From: Bacteroidaceae bacterium
GTDB taxonomy: Bacteria; Bacteroidota; Bacteroidia; Bacteroidales; Bacteroidaceae
Length of the DNA: 59,560 bases
Direction of reading: 5' to 3'
NCBI GenBank assembly: GCA_017451695.1
Contig: JAFTNW010000012.1
Span: 1 to 59,560, forward strand
Below the pieces are notes generated by a model that ran no database searches, was not told the origin of the DNA, and worked only from the letters and a program-made list of their open reading frames with translations. A program made the position numbers and the translations under genes. Shown in pieces: positions 1 to 8,193 of the stretch (position 1 is its first letter; each line of letters opens with the position of its first letter).

Positions 1-101
1 AGCAGGAACTGAAGAGGTATATACACTACTACAACAATGATAGAATCAAACTGAGACTAAAAGGAAAGAGTCCGGTGCAATACCGAACTCTTTACCAATA
101 A
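1..101 (+). CDS. IS3-family transposase OrfB, C-terminal fragment
   Basis: The frame beginning at base 3 gives 32 residues and a TAA stop. The peptide contains [20 protein letters not shown], the usual C-terminal signature of the rve integrase domain in IS3/IS150 transposases (Y-YN--R----L---SP--YR). The catalytic DDE residues lie upstream, outside the window. The gene is truncated by the window edge rather than by a visible mutation. Identification to the IS3 family is firm; subgroup IS150 is likely but not proven from 32 residues. Confidence 0.75.
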   Translation, partial: QELKRYIHYYNNDRIKLRLKGKSPVQYRTLYQ

Positions 102-141
102 AACTTTTTATTAATCCGTCCAATTTCTTGGGGTCAGATCA
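1..141 (+). mobile_element. Right end of an IS3-family insertion sequence (partial)
   Basis: The left edge of the window cuts through an insertion sequence. It contains the last codons of an OrfB-type transposase followed by a terminal sequence whose complement begins TGATCTGACCCCAAGAAATT. This starts with TG, as IS3-family termini do, and resembles the GACCCC-type ends of IS150-like elements. The element therefore appears to end at base 141, about 20 bp beyond the stop codon of the convergent glycosyltransferase. The left end and the target duplication are outside the window. The boundary rests on one end only. Confidence 0.6.
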
Positions 142-161
142 AATCCGCTGTTTTTCGTGTG

Positions 162-1283
162 TTATTTGGAAAGAATTTCATCCACCGTTTTATCATATTG
201 GGCAATTATTCGCTTCAAATCATAGTTTTCTTCCATGAATGCCCTGCCATTGGCACCAAGTGCCTTGCGTTCTTCGGGCGAGAGGGAGAGGATTTTCTCC
301 ATTGCCACAGCAAGCGATTCAGGGTCTTTATCGGAGCAGACAAAGCCATTATATCCATCTACCACCACATCCCTGCAACCCGGAACATCGGTTGCCACCA
401 ACGGCAGCCCCATTGCAGCACCCTCCATAAGGGTGAAAGGAATGCCTTCACGATATGAGGGAAGCACAACACAATCGGCTGTTTCAAGGAAAGGCTTGAC
501 ATCGGGAACCTCCTCGTGGTACTCCACAATACCCTCTTGCTCCCACTCCTTGAGCTGTTCAAGATGTATTGCTGCAGGATTATCCTCCCACACAGCACCC
601 AAAAGACGGAAAACGACATCGGGGTACTTATTACGCAACATACGCGCAGCCGCAACATACTCACGCACACCTTTATCCATGAGCATACGCCCTACAAGAA
701 GGAAGACAAAAGGCGAATCGGGAGATTTTACGGTCCCCGGCGTGAAACGACGCAAATCTATACCTTCACCGGGCAACTGTTCTATCTTATCATCGTCCAC
801 TATACACTCGTTGCGGAATATCTCAATATCGTCTTTATTCAGGAACCACACATGACGCGCCTTCTTGAAAGCTATTCGATAAAGGAATTTTACAATATGT
901 GTAACAATCGTGCGCTGAATAAACACATAGCCCAATCCTGTGGTTATGGGCAAATAAGGAATACCCAACCAGCGTGCAGCCAAGCTGCAATACACATTGG
1001 GCTTAATTGTATATGAGATGCTTAGATCGGGGCGCAAGCGTTTGAGGGTTACGTAATAACGATACAACAAGAATGCGTCGGATACAGGATTGACACCTTT
1101 GGGATTCATAGGCATATCATGCACCTCGCAACCCAAATCGCGAAGTTTCTGAGAATAGACCTCGTGATATGGTGCCAACACCGATACACGAAATCCACGC
1201 TCCACGAAATGGCGGAGTAGTTTCCCGCGAAAATTATACATTCCCCAAGCATTGTTGCCCGAAAAAGCTATATGATAGGCCAT
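162..1283 (-). CDS. Glycosyltransferase family 4 (capsule/EPS cluster)
   Basis: This 373-residue GT-B glycosyltransferase would transfer an activated sugar to a lipid-linked polysaccharide precursor on the cytoplasmic face of the inner membrane. The N-terminal half carries the glycosyltransferase 4-like acceptor domain. The C-terminal half (from about residue 190) is the Glycos_transf_1 donor domain, with the EX7E motif at E279 and E287 in YREGIPFTLMEGAAMG. Length is normal and the C-terminus looks complete. It is the last gene of the polysaccharide operon but is separated from the flippase gene by about 350 bp and has its own TACCTTTG-type -7 candidate upstream, so it may be transcribed separately. 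An IS element ends about 20 bp beyond its stop. Donor and acceptor sugars cannot be read from the sequence. Confidence 0.9.
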   Translation of the reverse strand: MAYHIAFSGNNAWGMYNFRGKLLRHFVERGFRVSVLAPYHEVYSQKLRDLGCEVHDMPMNPKGVNPVSDAFLLYRYYVTLKRLRPDLSISYTIKPNVYCSLAARWLGIPYLPITTGLGYVFIQRTIVTHIVKFLYRIAFKKARHVWFLNKDDIEIFRNECIVDDDKIEQLPGEGIDLRRFTPGTVKSPDSPFVFLLVGRMLMDKGVREYVAAARMLRNKYPDVVFRLLGAVWEDNPAAIHLEQLKEWEQEGIVEYHEEVPDVKPFLETADCVVLPSYREGIPFTLMEGAAMGLPLVATDVPGCRDVVVDGYNGFVCSDKDPESLAVAMEKILSLSPEERKALGANGRAFMEENYDLKRIIAQYDKTVDEILSK

Positions 1284-1632
1284 ATAAGTTATATAAAAAG
1301 CGTCGTAAATACAGTTTCAAATATACAAATTCAAAGGTACATTCAATAAAACATTCTCGCCCCACAAGCACCCCTTTCCAAAGCAAACGGACCTTTGACA
1401 AAATATTTTGCAATATTCGTAAAAAAAATCGACATACGCAAAGAAAATAACTCCAAAATACCCATTTAACAACACAAAAAAAGCAATAATGAACTTATTA
1501 CATTTTTTGCCAACGAATCCAATTAAAGCAGCCGTCTTTGCAATAGGGTTTGTACCTCCTTGTTCCTGTAACGATTTTCTTTAATAACGTATTGAAACGA
1601 TATATATTGTATTATTAATGGGGCAATATTTA
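1284..1632. other. Gene-free gap between glycosyltransferase and flippase genes
   Basis: No credible gene was found. The stretch is AT-rich with several A and T runs. On the minus strand it holds a TACCTTTG box (complement of 1332-1339) matching the Bacteroidota -7 element, about 50 bp upstream of the glycosyltransferase start. The -33 partner is weak: the nearest TTG-like element is too far, at about 24 nt. No clear terminator hairpin was found for the upstream flippase gene. Confidence 0.5.
1332..1339 (-). promoter_or_regulatory. Candidate -7 element for the GT4 gene
   Basis: The minus strand reads TACCTTTG, an exact match to the Bacteroidota -7 consensus TAnnTTTG. It lies about 50 nt before the glycosyltransferase start codon. 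No good -33 TTTG lies at 19-21 nt, so the call rests on the -7 alone. Confidence 0.35.
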
Positions 1633-3180
1633 TCAATTCCGTTTTTTTACTTTGAAACGGCGCATAATCGCCGCAAGAAGCAAATTCACATTACCCCTCT
1701 CCCAAGCAGAAAAACAGAAGAAGTAGCCGCCCAGAACTATCAGGGTTACAGAAAAGAGGGTTGTGAGAATGAGGCGCGCCATGGGGTGCCACGATGCAAC
1801 AAACAAATCGAGCAAACCAGCCGACAAAAACGCCACGGCAGCCAATGCCACACATGGAAAGATTACCTCCTTGGCATACGACTCTATGGGCATATCGGCA
1901 TCAATGCGGGCTATCAGCACCCTCAACAACAGAGCTATCACCTCCTCGGCTATAATGCAATACATTATAACATGGGCCGAATAACCTTGGTTAAACAATA
2001 TGTATGCCGCCGGCAACGGCAACAGATGCATGAGCCCCACAATTATCTGTTGGAGCTTAATGCGGCCCACGCTCTCCAATGCTATCTGCAAGCCTATGGA
2101 AAGTTGCCCTATGAGTACAATTATCAAAAAACCACGGCAGAATTCAAGAACACCCGCCGGTATCTCCACCAGCCATAAATCTATAACGTAGGGCATATTC
2201 ACATACAACGGAACAACCACCAACGAGAGCAACACGAATGAAAATTTCGATGTTGTAGAGGCCAATTTAACCATCTGGCTATGCATTCCGGCAGCCTCAT
2301 GCTTTACAATTTGCGGGCGCATGGGGCGCACCGATGAATTTGCGAAAAAGACCAAGAAACCATTCAACTGCTGCGATATACCATAGGCTGCATTGGCTGC
2401 AAGACCAAAGAATTTATTAAGCAGGACCGCCACACCTTGATAACGGGCAAGCGAAGAGCCGGCACCAATGAGGTTCCACCCTGCAAAGCCAATCATGCTC
2501 CTTACAAGTGAGAAATCCTTTACACGATGCCATCTGAAACAGGTTTCGGCATAGTGTGAATGGCAATACATTTTTTTAAGCGTAAATGCAATTATGGAAG
2601 AACACATAACGAGTGCCGCATACACTATAAGCCTTCTGCTGTTCAATTGCAGCACCACCACAGCAGCCAGGAATTTGAACAAGGCATCGACAATATTTAT
2701 TCCTGCAATTACAACAATATCCTCCTTGGCATTCATCATGCCCTCGTATGGTACAGACACAACTATAAATACAATACCTACTATCATGCACAGCAGCACC
2801 ACAAGCGCCACACCATGAATCTCCCTTGGTATATCCAACCAACATTCTATGGCGGGGATGCCGACCGCAACCAAAAACAACGCAAGGATAGATGCTATAC
2901 ATATATGTATGACAACATTGTTGTAAAAGACCTCTTTTACCCTGCCGGCCTCGCCACTGCCTATGGCAAATGATATATAGCGCTGTGTGGCCACCGACAT
3001 CGCCACGTTTATAAAGGAGAACATTGCCACAATATTGGCAATAAGAGCATAAGCACCATACTCGGTGCTTCCCAATGCTTGCAACACAAAACGAGTCCCC
3101 AGCAACGCCGCACCCATGGAAACAATCATATTGGTGTATAGCGCCACACTGTTCAGGGCTACTCTGCTAGCGGCTCTCAT
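1633..3180 (-). CDS. Polysaccharide flippase, Wzx-like (MOP superfamily)
   Basis: This 515-residue polytopic membrane protein has about 12-14 hydrophobic segments. Its N-terminal pattern (MRAASRVALNSVALYTNM, then SMGAALLGTRFVLQALG) is typical of Polysacc_synt / MATE-like O-antigen translocases. It is predicted to flip the undecaprenyl-diphosphate-linked repeat unit from the inner to the outer leaflet of the inner membrane, upstream of the Wzy polymerase in the same operon. The basic C-terminus (MRRFKVKKRN) fits a cytosolic tail. The start overlaps the end of the acyltransferase gene by 14 nt, which argues for translational coupling. Substrate identity is not visible. Confidence 0.88.
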   Translation of the reverse strand: MRAASRVALNSVALYTNMIVSMGAALLGTRFVLQALGSTEYGAYALIANIVAMFSFINVAMSVATQRYISFAIGSGEAGRVKEVFYNNVVIHICIASILALFLVAVGIPAIECWLDIPREIHGVALVVLLCMIVGIVFIVVSVPYEGMMNAKEDIVVIAGINIVDALFKFLAAVVVLQLNSRRLIVYAALVMCSSIIAFTLKKMYCHSHYAETCFRWHRVKDFSLVRSMIGFAGWNLIGAGSSLARYQGVAVLLNKFFGLAANAAYGISQQLNGFLVFFANSSVRPMRPQIVKHEAAGMHSQMVKLASTTSKFSFVLLSLVVVPLYVNMPYVIDLWLVEIPAGVLEFCRGFLIIVLIGQLSIGLQIALESVGRIKLQQIIVGLMHLLPLPAAYILFNQGYSAHVIMYCIIAEEVIALLLRVLIARIDADMPIESYAKEVIFPCVALAAVAFLSAGLLDLFVASWHPMARLILTTLFSVTLIVLGGYFFCFSAWERGNVNLLLAAIMRRFKVKKRN

Positions 3181-3883
3181 AATTTTCTATTCCTATAGAC
3201 TTTTTATATTCTTCGAGCATGGACGCATCGGACGGCGACATTGAATCCACCCCAATCGTTTTCATGCCCGCGTAAACGGTATCGAAAAGTTCCTGTAACG
3301 CCTCGCGCGACATTCTCTCCTGCGGAGGATACAAAATGGCCTCATGTGCCATTATCTGTTCGAGCGAGAAACGTACCGCAATAATCTTGGCCGGGGAGCC
3401 TGCCACCACGGCATACGGCTGTATGAGCTTTGTAACCACACTGCCTGCCGCCACAACGGCCCCACGCCCTATTCGGCTGTGCGACAGCAAAATACACTCG
3501 GCACCAACCCATGCATCCTCTTCTATCACAACCGTCGATTTCACATCGTTTATGTGCAATGTACTCAAAAACTGCGGCAAGCCCACCGTGGGCACATGCT
3601 CGCTTGCTATTATAGTGGTACCGGCACCCACTGCCGAAAATTTCTTTACAACGAGCCTGCCACCAGCATTTATAACCCTCACACCGGGTTGCAAACGGGT
3701 ATAATCGTCGAGTTCCACGCTACCCGGTTCCAAACTCAAAGGACCAAAAAGCTGGGTGTGAGCACCCGATTTGGCATAGTGTTTCCTTTTGGTGTTTTTG
3801 ATATTGACAAGATAGGGCGCAACGTATCGTACCCAAGTTACCTCGGAAAAAATCTTTCTGAAAAATTTCTTAATCATACCCAC
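3167..3883 (-). CDS. Left-handed beta-helix acyltransferase (WcaF/LbetaH type)
   Basis: This 238-residue protein has hexapeptide repeats from about residue 40 to 175, for example the stretch from VIEEDAWVGAECILLSH to GAVVAAGSVVTKLI, followed by YAVVAGSPAKII, the standard end of the coil in sugar O-acetyltransferases. It probably transfers an acetyl group from acetyl-CoA to a sugar of the surface polysaccharide. It lies between a small lipoprotein gene and the flippase and overlaps the flippase start by 14 nt. The last 60 residues after the helix are not recognised. The acceptor sugar is unknown; serine acetyltransferase is unlikely in this context. Confidence 0.82.
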   Translation of the reverse strand: MGMIKKFFRKIFSEVTWVRYVAPYLVNIKNTKRKHYAKSGAHTQLFGPLSLEPGSVELDDYTRLQPGVRVINAGGRLVVKKFSAVGAGTTIIASEHVPTVGLPQFLSTLHINDVKSTVVIEEDAWVGAECILLSHSRIGRGAVVAAGSVVTKLIQPYAVVAGSPAKIIAVRFSLEQIMAHEAILYPPQERMSREALQELFDTVYAGMKTIGVDSMSPSDASMLEEYKKSIGIENYESR

Positions 3884-3894
3884 CTTGTTTCAAT

Positions 3895-4314
3895 TTACCA
3901 TTTTCTAAAATAATATACCCTGTCATCGGCATTCATAACCAATGTATTGCCATTCAACAAATCAATATCGAAAGTAACCCCGGCCGGGTTATATATGCCA
4001 AACCTTTCAAGAACAGCTGCATCGCACACATCGGCAACACCGGGATACTCCTTAAAACCATTCATAGTAAGAGTGCCGCCCTCACAATTAAAATTCCCCA
4101 TATACAGATGCGGGGTACCCTCGGTATAATACTCGCCAAACATCACTATATGTCGTTGGAAGGAGTAATACACACGTTGCGGGAAGATATCCCCGTCATC
4201 GCCTACGATCTTCTCCAATCGCCACATACCATCCAAATCGCCATTGACAAAGGCCTTGTCGCACGACGACAAAGTTAATAATATTATGGAAAATAAAAAC
4301 AATATTTTTCTCAT
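3895..4314 (-). CDS. Small lipocalin-like lipoprotein in the polysaccharide operon
   Basis: This 139-residue protein has a lipoprotein signal peptide ending in LTLSSCDKA, with the predicted lipidated cysteine at residue 18. The mature part begins with a GMWRLEKI pattern, as in lipocalin-like domains of Bacteroidota lipoproteins, and is predicted to be mainly beta strand. It sits 8 nt after the Wzi gene and 11 nt before the acyltransferase gene, so it is probably co-transcribed. A role in polysaccharide export or anchoring is inferred from position only. Function is unknown. Confidence 0.72.
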   Translation of the reverse strand: MRKILFLFSIILLTLSSCDKAFVNGDLDGMWRLEKIVGDDGDIFPQRVYYSFQRHIVMFGEYYTEGTPHLYMGNFNCEGGTLTMNGFKEYPGVADVCDAAVLERFGIYNPAGVTFDIDLLNGNTLVMNADDRVYYFRKW

Positions 4315-4322
4315 TTGATTAA

Positions 4323-5951
4323 TTACTTAAAAACAGCAATACGACTTAACGTAAACATTACACCCAGATTTTCACCAATGAAATTGCTTTTATCATAGCC
4401 CAAGGAGAGCGAACAGGCCCACTTGCCATCGACCGGAGCATAAGCCACATCGGCAAGCAACGAGGTTGAATATCTCTTTTCATCGAAAGGATTAAGGTAT
4501 GTACCCCAATTTTCGCTGTATGTGTATTGCAAGCGGTAGGCAAACGGCGAGCGAGGGCCGAATGTTCCATTCACACCCACATTGTGTGCCACAAATCTGT
4601 TGCTTGCGAATCGCAGGCTGCCATTATCATTGTAAACAGGCGAAACGGCCAACGGGCTGCCTATACCCCAACCATGATGATGCCAACCGGGATATATACT
4701 GTGGTTATAATAGTTATCGGCACCATCCATCTGCTCCTTAAAGAAAGGCCCGGGGTCGTTATATCCCGCACCACTCTGGTTGTATGTCGATATGTACTCA
4801 TACAGCACATTCGAGATAAAAGGCAGGAACGAGGATTTATTGGCCACCGATACACCAACCATTATATCGCGCCATGGATAATAGATAAGATTGCGCTCGC
4901 CCGAGGCATCGGATTGGTATTCCAAGAAGAACAACTGCGAGAAATCCTCGAACATATGTTCGGCATACACCCTCACATCGGCAACCTTTGTATGCAATGT
5001 CAGCGCTGCATGCCAGCTGCCGATATTGTTGCCCGATATATTTGTCTGCTCATATTCGGGGGTGTCATCGCCACCACTCATGGGAATGAATGCTTTTAGG
5101 AAATCAACAGCACCCGAAGGCATGGAGAGCACCTTGCCGTCGGCATGAGAATATATATCGCCACCAAATTGCGTGTGCATTTCGAGCCCACCCTCAAAAG
5201 TCAAAGGGAATTTATGCGGCTTGCCTACTTTAAGAAACAACGCCTTGCTGTGATAAAGAATATTCTTTCCGTAACGCGCCTTTGGATTATATTTGGTAAA
5301 ATCCCTTTGAAAAGCACCATCGACAAAGCAACCATATGCAATGTGGGCACGCACCTTCAACCAATCGTTGGTCCATGGAAAACTCACATATTCGGGAATC
5401 TCCAAACGCAGTTGCGGGATAGGCTTGCCATTGCCGCTATACACCAGGCCTCCACTGCTCAGTTCCGAAAACTTTTTATAATAGAGATTGGAAAATCTCC
5501 TGTTCACACCATTTTGAGCAAAGGCCGAGGATGGATTGAAGGCACAAAAATCCTTCATTTCACCAAAACGTTCACGGCTGCCAAGCGAAAGAGACGCCCA
5601 ACGCCATTTAAGTTCGGCATAGGCCTGCTGCAACGCAACCACACTCTCCCTGTGGTACCCTGCAACAACATCGGCAACCACATTGTAAGAGAGGTCCTTA
5701 TTGTTCTTGAAACCACCATTCACCGAGAGAGCATATCGTGCATAACCATTTGATTTTTCAACAGAAGACAACCCTTGCTGCTTTGCAGTGAGCCAATATG
5801 GCGCATTGTCGCCTTTTGAGACGATTGTACCAAGTTGCGCCACACCGCACACCTCCACTCCGCTTTGGGCATAGAGAGAAACATGCGCCGGCAACAGCAT
5901 AGCACAAAGAGCAATGTGAATGTATCGTATTATACAACCTTTCATAAACAA
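4323..5951 (-). CDS. wzi: Capsule assembly Wzi family outer-membrane protein
   Basis: This 542-residue protein has an N-terminal signal peptide (hydrophobic IHIALCAMLLPAHVSLYAQ) and an aromatic, glycine-rich beta-barrel pattern. It matches the Wzi family by the start of the mature protein (the region GTIVSKGDNAPYWLTAKQQG), the SLGSRERFGEMKD segment and the terminal strand ending in phenylalanine-lysine. Wzi proteins are outer-membrane lectin-like barrels that bind exported polysaccharide at the cell surface. Its neighbours are the Wzy polymerase upstream and a small lipoprotein downstream, with short gaps. A possible earlier or later start (MKG at residue 3) would not change the mature protein. 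Confidence 0.88.
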   Translation of the reverse strand: MFMKGCIIRYIHIALCAMLLPAHVSLYAQSGVEVCGVAQLGTIVSKGDNAPYWLTAKQQGLSSVEKSNGYARYALSVNGGFKNNKDLSYNVVADVVAGYHRESVVALQQAYAELKWRWASLSLGSRERFGEMKDFCAFNPSSAFAQNGVNRRFSNLYYKKFSELSSGGLVYSGNGKPIPQLRLEIPEYVSFPWTNDWLKVRAHIAYGCFVDGAFQRDFTKYNPKARYGKNILYHSKALFLKVGKPHKFPLTFEGGLEMHTQFGGDIYSHADGKVLSMPSGAVDFLKAFIPMSGGDDTPEYEQTNISGNNIGSWHAALTLHTKVADVRVYAEHMFEDFSQLFFLEYQSDASGERNLIYYPWRDIMVGVSVANKSSFLPFISNVLYEYISTYNQSGAGYNDPGPFFKEQMDGADNYYNHSIYPGWHHHGWGIGSPLAVSPVYNDNGSLRFASNRFVAHNVGVNGTFGPRSPFAYRLQYTYSENWGTYLNPFDEKRYSTSLLADVAYAPVDGKWACSLSLGYDKSNFIGENLGVMFTLSRIAVFK

Positions 5952-5968
5952 TCTTAAAACATTTTAAT

Positions 5969-7159
5969 TCAACGCATGGCATTTGAAGATTCAGCCTTTC
6001 TATACCTCCATGCACAACTGTAAACGGTGAGCAGCACCGCCATTCCCGTGGAGGAGAGAAGCAACGGATTGGTACCGGCTATCACTAAATATATTACATA
6101 GGTAAGTGCTATTACCAGAGCCTCGTCATTTTTGTACGCACTACGCAACAGCGACAGCAACGGACGCAAATAGACATATAGTATGAGCAAAGCAAAAACT
6201 CCATAATTGCGCCACAGCTCCATATAGCTCCATTCTGTTTTCAACGACATCTTCTGGAACCCCTCGCTGTAAAAAGCAGTACCCGGCCCTTGACCGAAAA
6301 TCATGTATAAAGGATTCTCCCTGAAGAGTTCCACATACGAACCGATGTGGGCATACTTCACCATATTGGAGTGTTCATCGACCTCGGTGAGTAGCAACAC
6401 CAAAAGCACCACAAAAGCAAGCACTCCTGCCATTGTCAAAGGATAGAGCAAATATTTACAATACCTGTTATTGCGATAAAATATAAATAAAAGAACAAAT
6501 GCAAGAAAGGTGGGCAGGAGCATGGTACTGCGTGTTCCGCTTATGAGAAAAAGATGTATGAACAAAAATACTGCAAGCATCACCCTCGCATTGCGCAATG
6601 CCGGCGTAAACGCCTTATACAGCATAAGAGCAAACACAGGCAGGAAAGCCACGGTAGATTTGCAATACATGCCAAACATTGAAAAGCCAAGGAACACACG
6701 CCGCGACAGCATTATGCTATGGTCGTGGGCGCACATATAGAGATAAACCACCCCCTCCAAACGTGGTATAAAGAAGATTACCCAATAGAGCAGAATTACC
6801 AGCGACACGGTTAACACCACAGGAAACTGCGACAACAACAACACATCGTATCTATAAAGCCACGGCAAGAGCAACAACGGCATTACTGCCGTTATGGCAG
6901 CCATTGCATCGGTGGTATCTATAACCTCACCCCTGAACAATGCGAACAACCAAGGCAACAAAATGGCAACAAGGCACACGACAAAATAACCAAACTTGCC
7001 CCATTCGGCCTTAAAGAAGAGTATATTATAAAGGAATAACAGTGCAAAAACAACGGTTTTAAGATGGAATATGGAATTAGTGGGGTCTGCTACGAATAAA
7101 AATATCAGCAGCATAAACAACCAATTACCCACACGCTGTCTTAATCCCGAACACTCCAT
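5969..7159 (-). CDS. O-antigen/capsule polymerase-ligase, Wzy/WaaL family
   Basis: This 396-residue polytopic membrane protein has about ten to eleven hydrophobic segments and a large loop near residues 255-310 containing GSYVELFRENPLYMIFGQGPG, characteristic of the Wzy_C (O-antigen ligase) family. In a cluster with Wzx, Wzz and Wza it most likely polymerises lipid-linked repeat units in the periplasm. The start overlaps the end of the Wzz gene by 19 nt, so the two are probably translationally coupled. Ligase activity instead of polymerase activity cannot be excluded from sequence. Confidence 0.85.
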   Translation of the reverse strand: MECSGLRQRVGNWLFMLLIFLFVADPTNSIFHLKTVVFALLFLYNILFFKAEWGKFGYFVVCLVAILLPWLFALFRGEVIDTTDAMAAITAVMPLLLLPWLYRYDVLLLSQFPVVLTVSLVILLYWVIFFIPRLEGVVYLYMCAHDHSIMLSRRVFLGFSMFGMYCKSTVAFLPVFALMLYKAFTPALRNARVMLAVFLFIHLFLISGTRSTMLLPTFLAFVLLFIFYRNNRYCKYLLYPLTMAGVLAFVVLLVLLLTEVDEHSNMVKYAHIGSYVELFRENPLYMIFGQGPGTAFYSEGFQKMSLKTEWSYMELWRNYGVFALLILYVYLRPLLSLLRSAYKNDEALVIALTYVIYLVIAGTNPLLLSSTGMAVLLTVYSCAWRYRKAESSNAMR

Positions 7160-8187
7160 AATTTCTCTTTCAGGCGGGTATATGATATCTTAACGGTTGC
7201 AAGCGCAAAGGCAGCAAGCACAAACATCACAATTATAGAGAATTTTGCAGGCTGTTCGGGTTGCTGCGGTACATAGGCTGTTTGAACAACATTATATACC
7301 GGGGTTGCCTCCTGCAATTTCACCTGCGCCATCTGCGCCTGGGCAGCCATCTGATTATATGCAGCATAGGCAAGCTGTGCCTCACCCTCCAAGAAATCGC
7401 GTTGCGCCTTGTAGAGCGCCGAGTTATCGCGGGCATGCTCCGCCACATACTCTTGATATCTGCTCTGGGCATCGAGGTATCGAGCCTTTGCACTATCGCA
7501 AATATGCGATAAAGCCTCGTAGTCGGCACGCGTTTTGCTTGTGCGATAATCCTGTATAAAGGCATTGAGATGGGCAGCCACGGAATCGGTAACCATTTTG
7601 CACACCTCGGGGTGTGCATCGTATGATGTGATTGTTACAAGCCCAAGCATCTTGTTTACCTGGCAACGCACATTACCCCTGATGCGCCCCACAGCCTCCA
7701 ATGCCACTGCATCGGCCTCCACAGGCTCGGCAGCAGCGGAGAAAAGCCCGGCGCACCACTCTTGCAGATGCCCCCACCACACATTGGCAGGCGCATTTAT
7801 AAGGTACTCGGCATAAGAAGAGCCGCCAACCTTGCCATCGCTTGATGTTACAGGCATTTTTGCCAATCTCAACACAAAATCCTTTGAAGAAATTATTGTG
7901 GGATAGAGCTCGGCCGAGTATGCATCCTCGGACAAAAAACCCAAATTTATTCCGGCCATACCCGCAAGGCTCATCACAGCGGCATTGTACCCGGTTTGAC
8001 GAGGTTCCAACGCAAGTATGGTTGTCGAAGAGTATATCTTGGGTATGCTGAAAGCAGCAACAACACCCAACACCAACGCCACCAACGAGTATTTCACATA
8101 AACAGCCTTTTTGCTCCACAAAAGGAGCAAAAAGCGTTTCAGCGCGTTTATATCATTGCGCAGTTCATCAATTCTTGACATTGCCAT
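7141..8187 (-). CDS. Wzz-type chain-length determinant, no kinase domain
   Basis: This 348-residue inner-membrane protein has a transmembrane segment near residues 34-52, a long coiled-coil periplasmic region rich in Ala, Gln and Glu (about 190-300), and a second transmembrane segment near 318-338 preceded by the proline-rich PQQPEQPAKF that marks Wzz/PCP proteins. It controls polymer length together with Wzy. The cytosolic C-terminus is short, with no tyrosine-kinase (BY-kinase) domain, and no separate kinase or phosphatase gene is present in the cluster. The Wza gene is 6 nt upstream. Confidence 0.88.
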   Translation of the reverse strand: MAMSRIDELRNDINALKRFLLLLWSKKAVYVKYSLVALVLGVVAAFSIPKIYSSTTILALEPRQTGYNAAVMSLAGMAGINLGFLSEDAYSAELYPTIISSKDFVLRLAKMPVTSSDGKVGGSSYAEYLINAPANVWWGHLQEWCAGLFSAAAEPVEADAVALEAVGRIRGNVRCQVNKMLGLVTITSYDAHPEVCKMVTDSVAAHLNAFIQDYRTSKTRADYEALSHICDSAKARYLDAQSRYQEYVAEHARDNSALYKAQRDFLEGEAQLAYAAYNQMAAQAQMAQVKLQEATPVYNVVQTAYVPQQPEQPAKFSIIVMFVLAAFALATVKISYTRLKEKLWSVRD

Positions 8188-8193
8188 AAAGCA

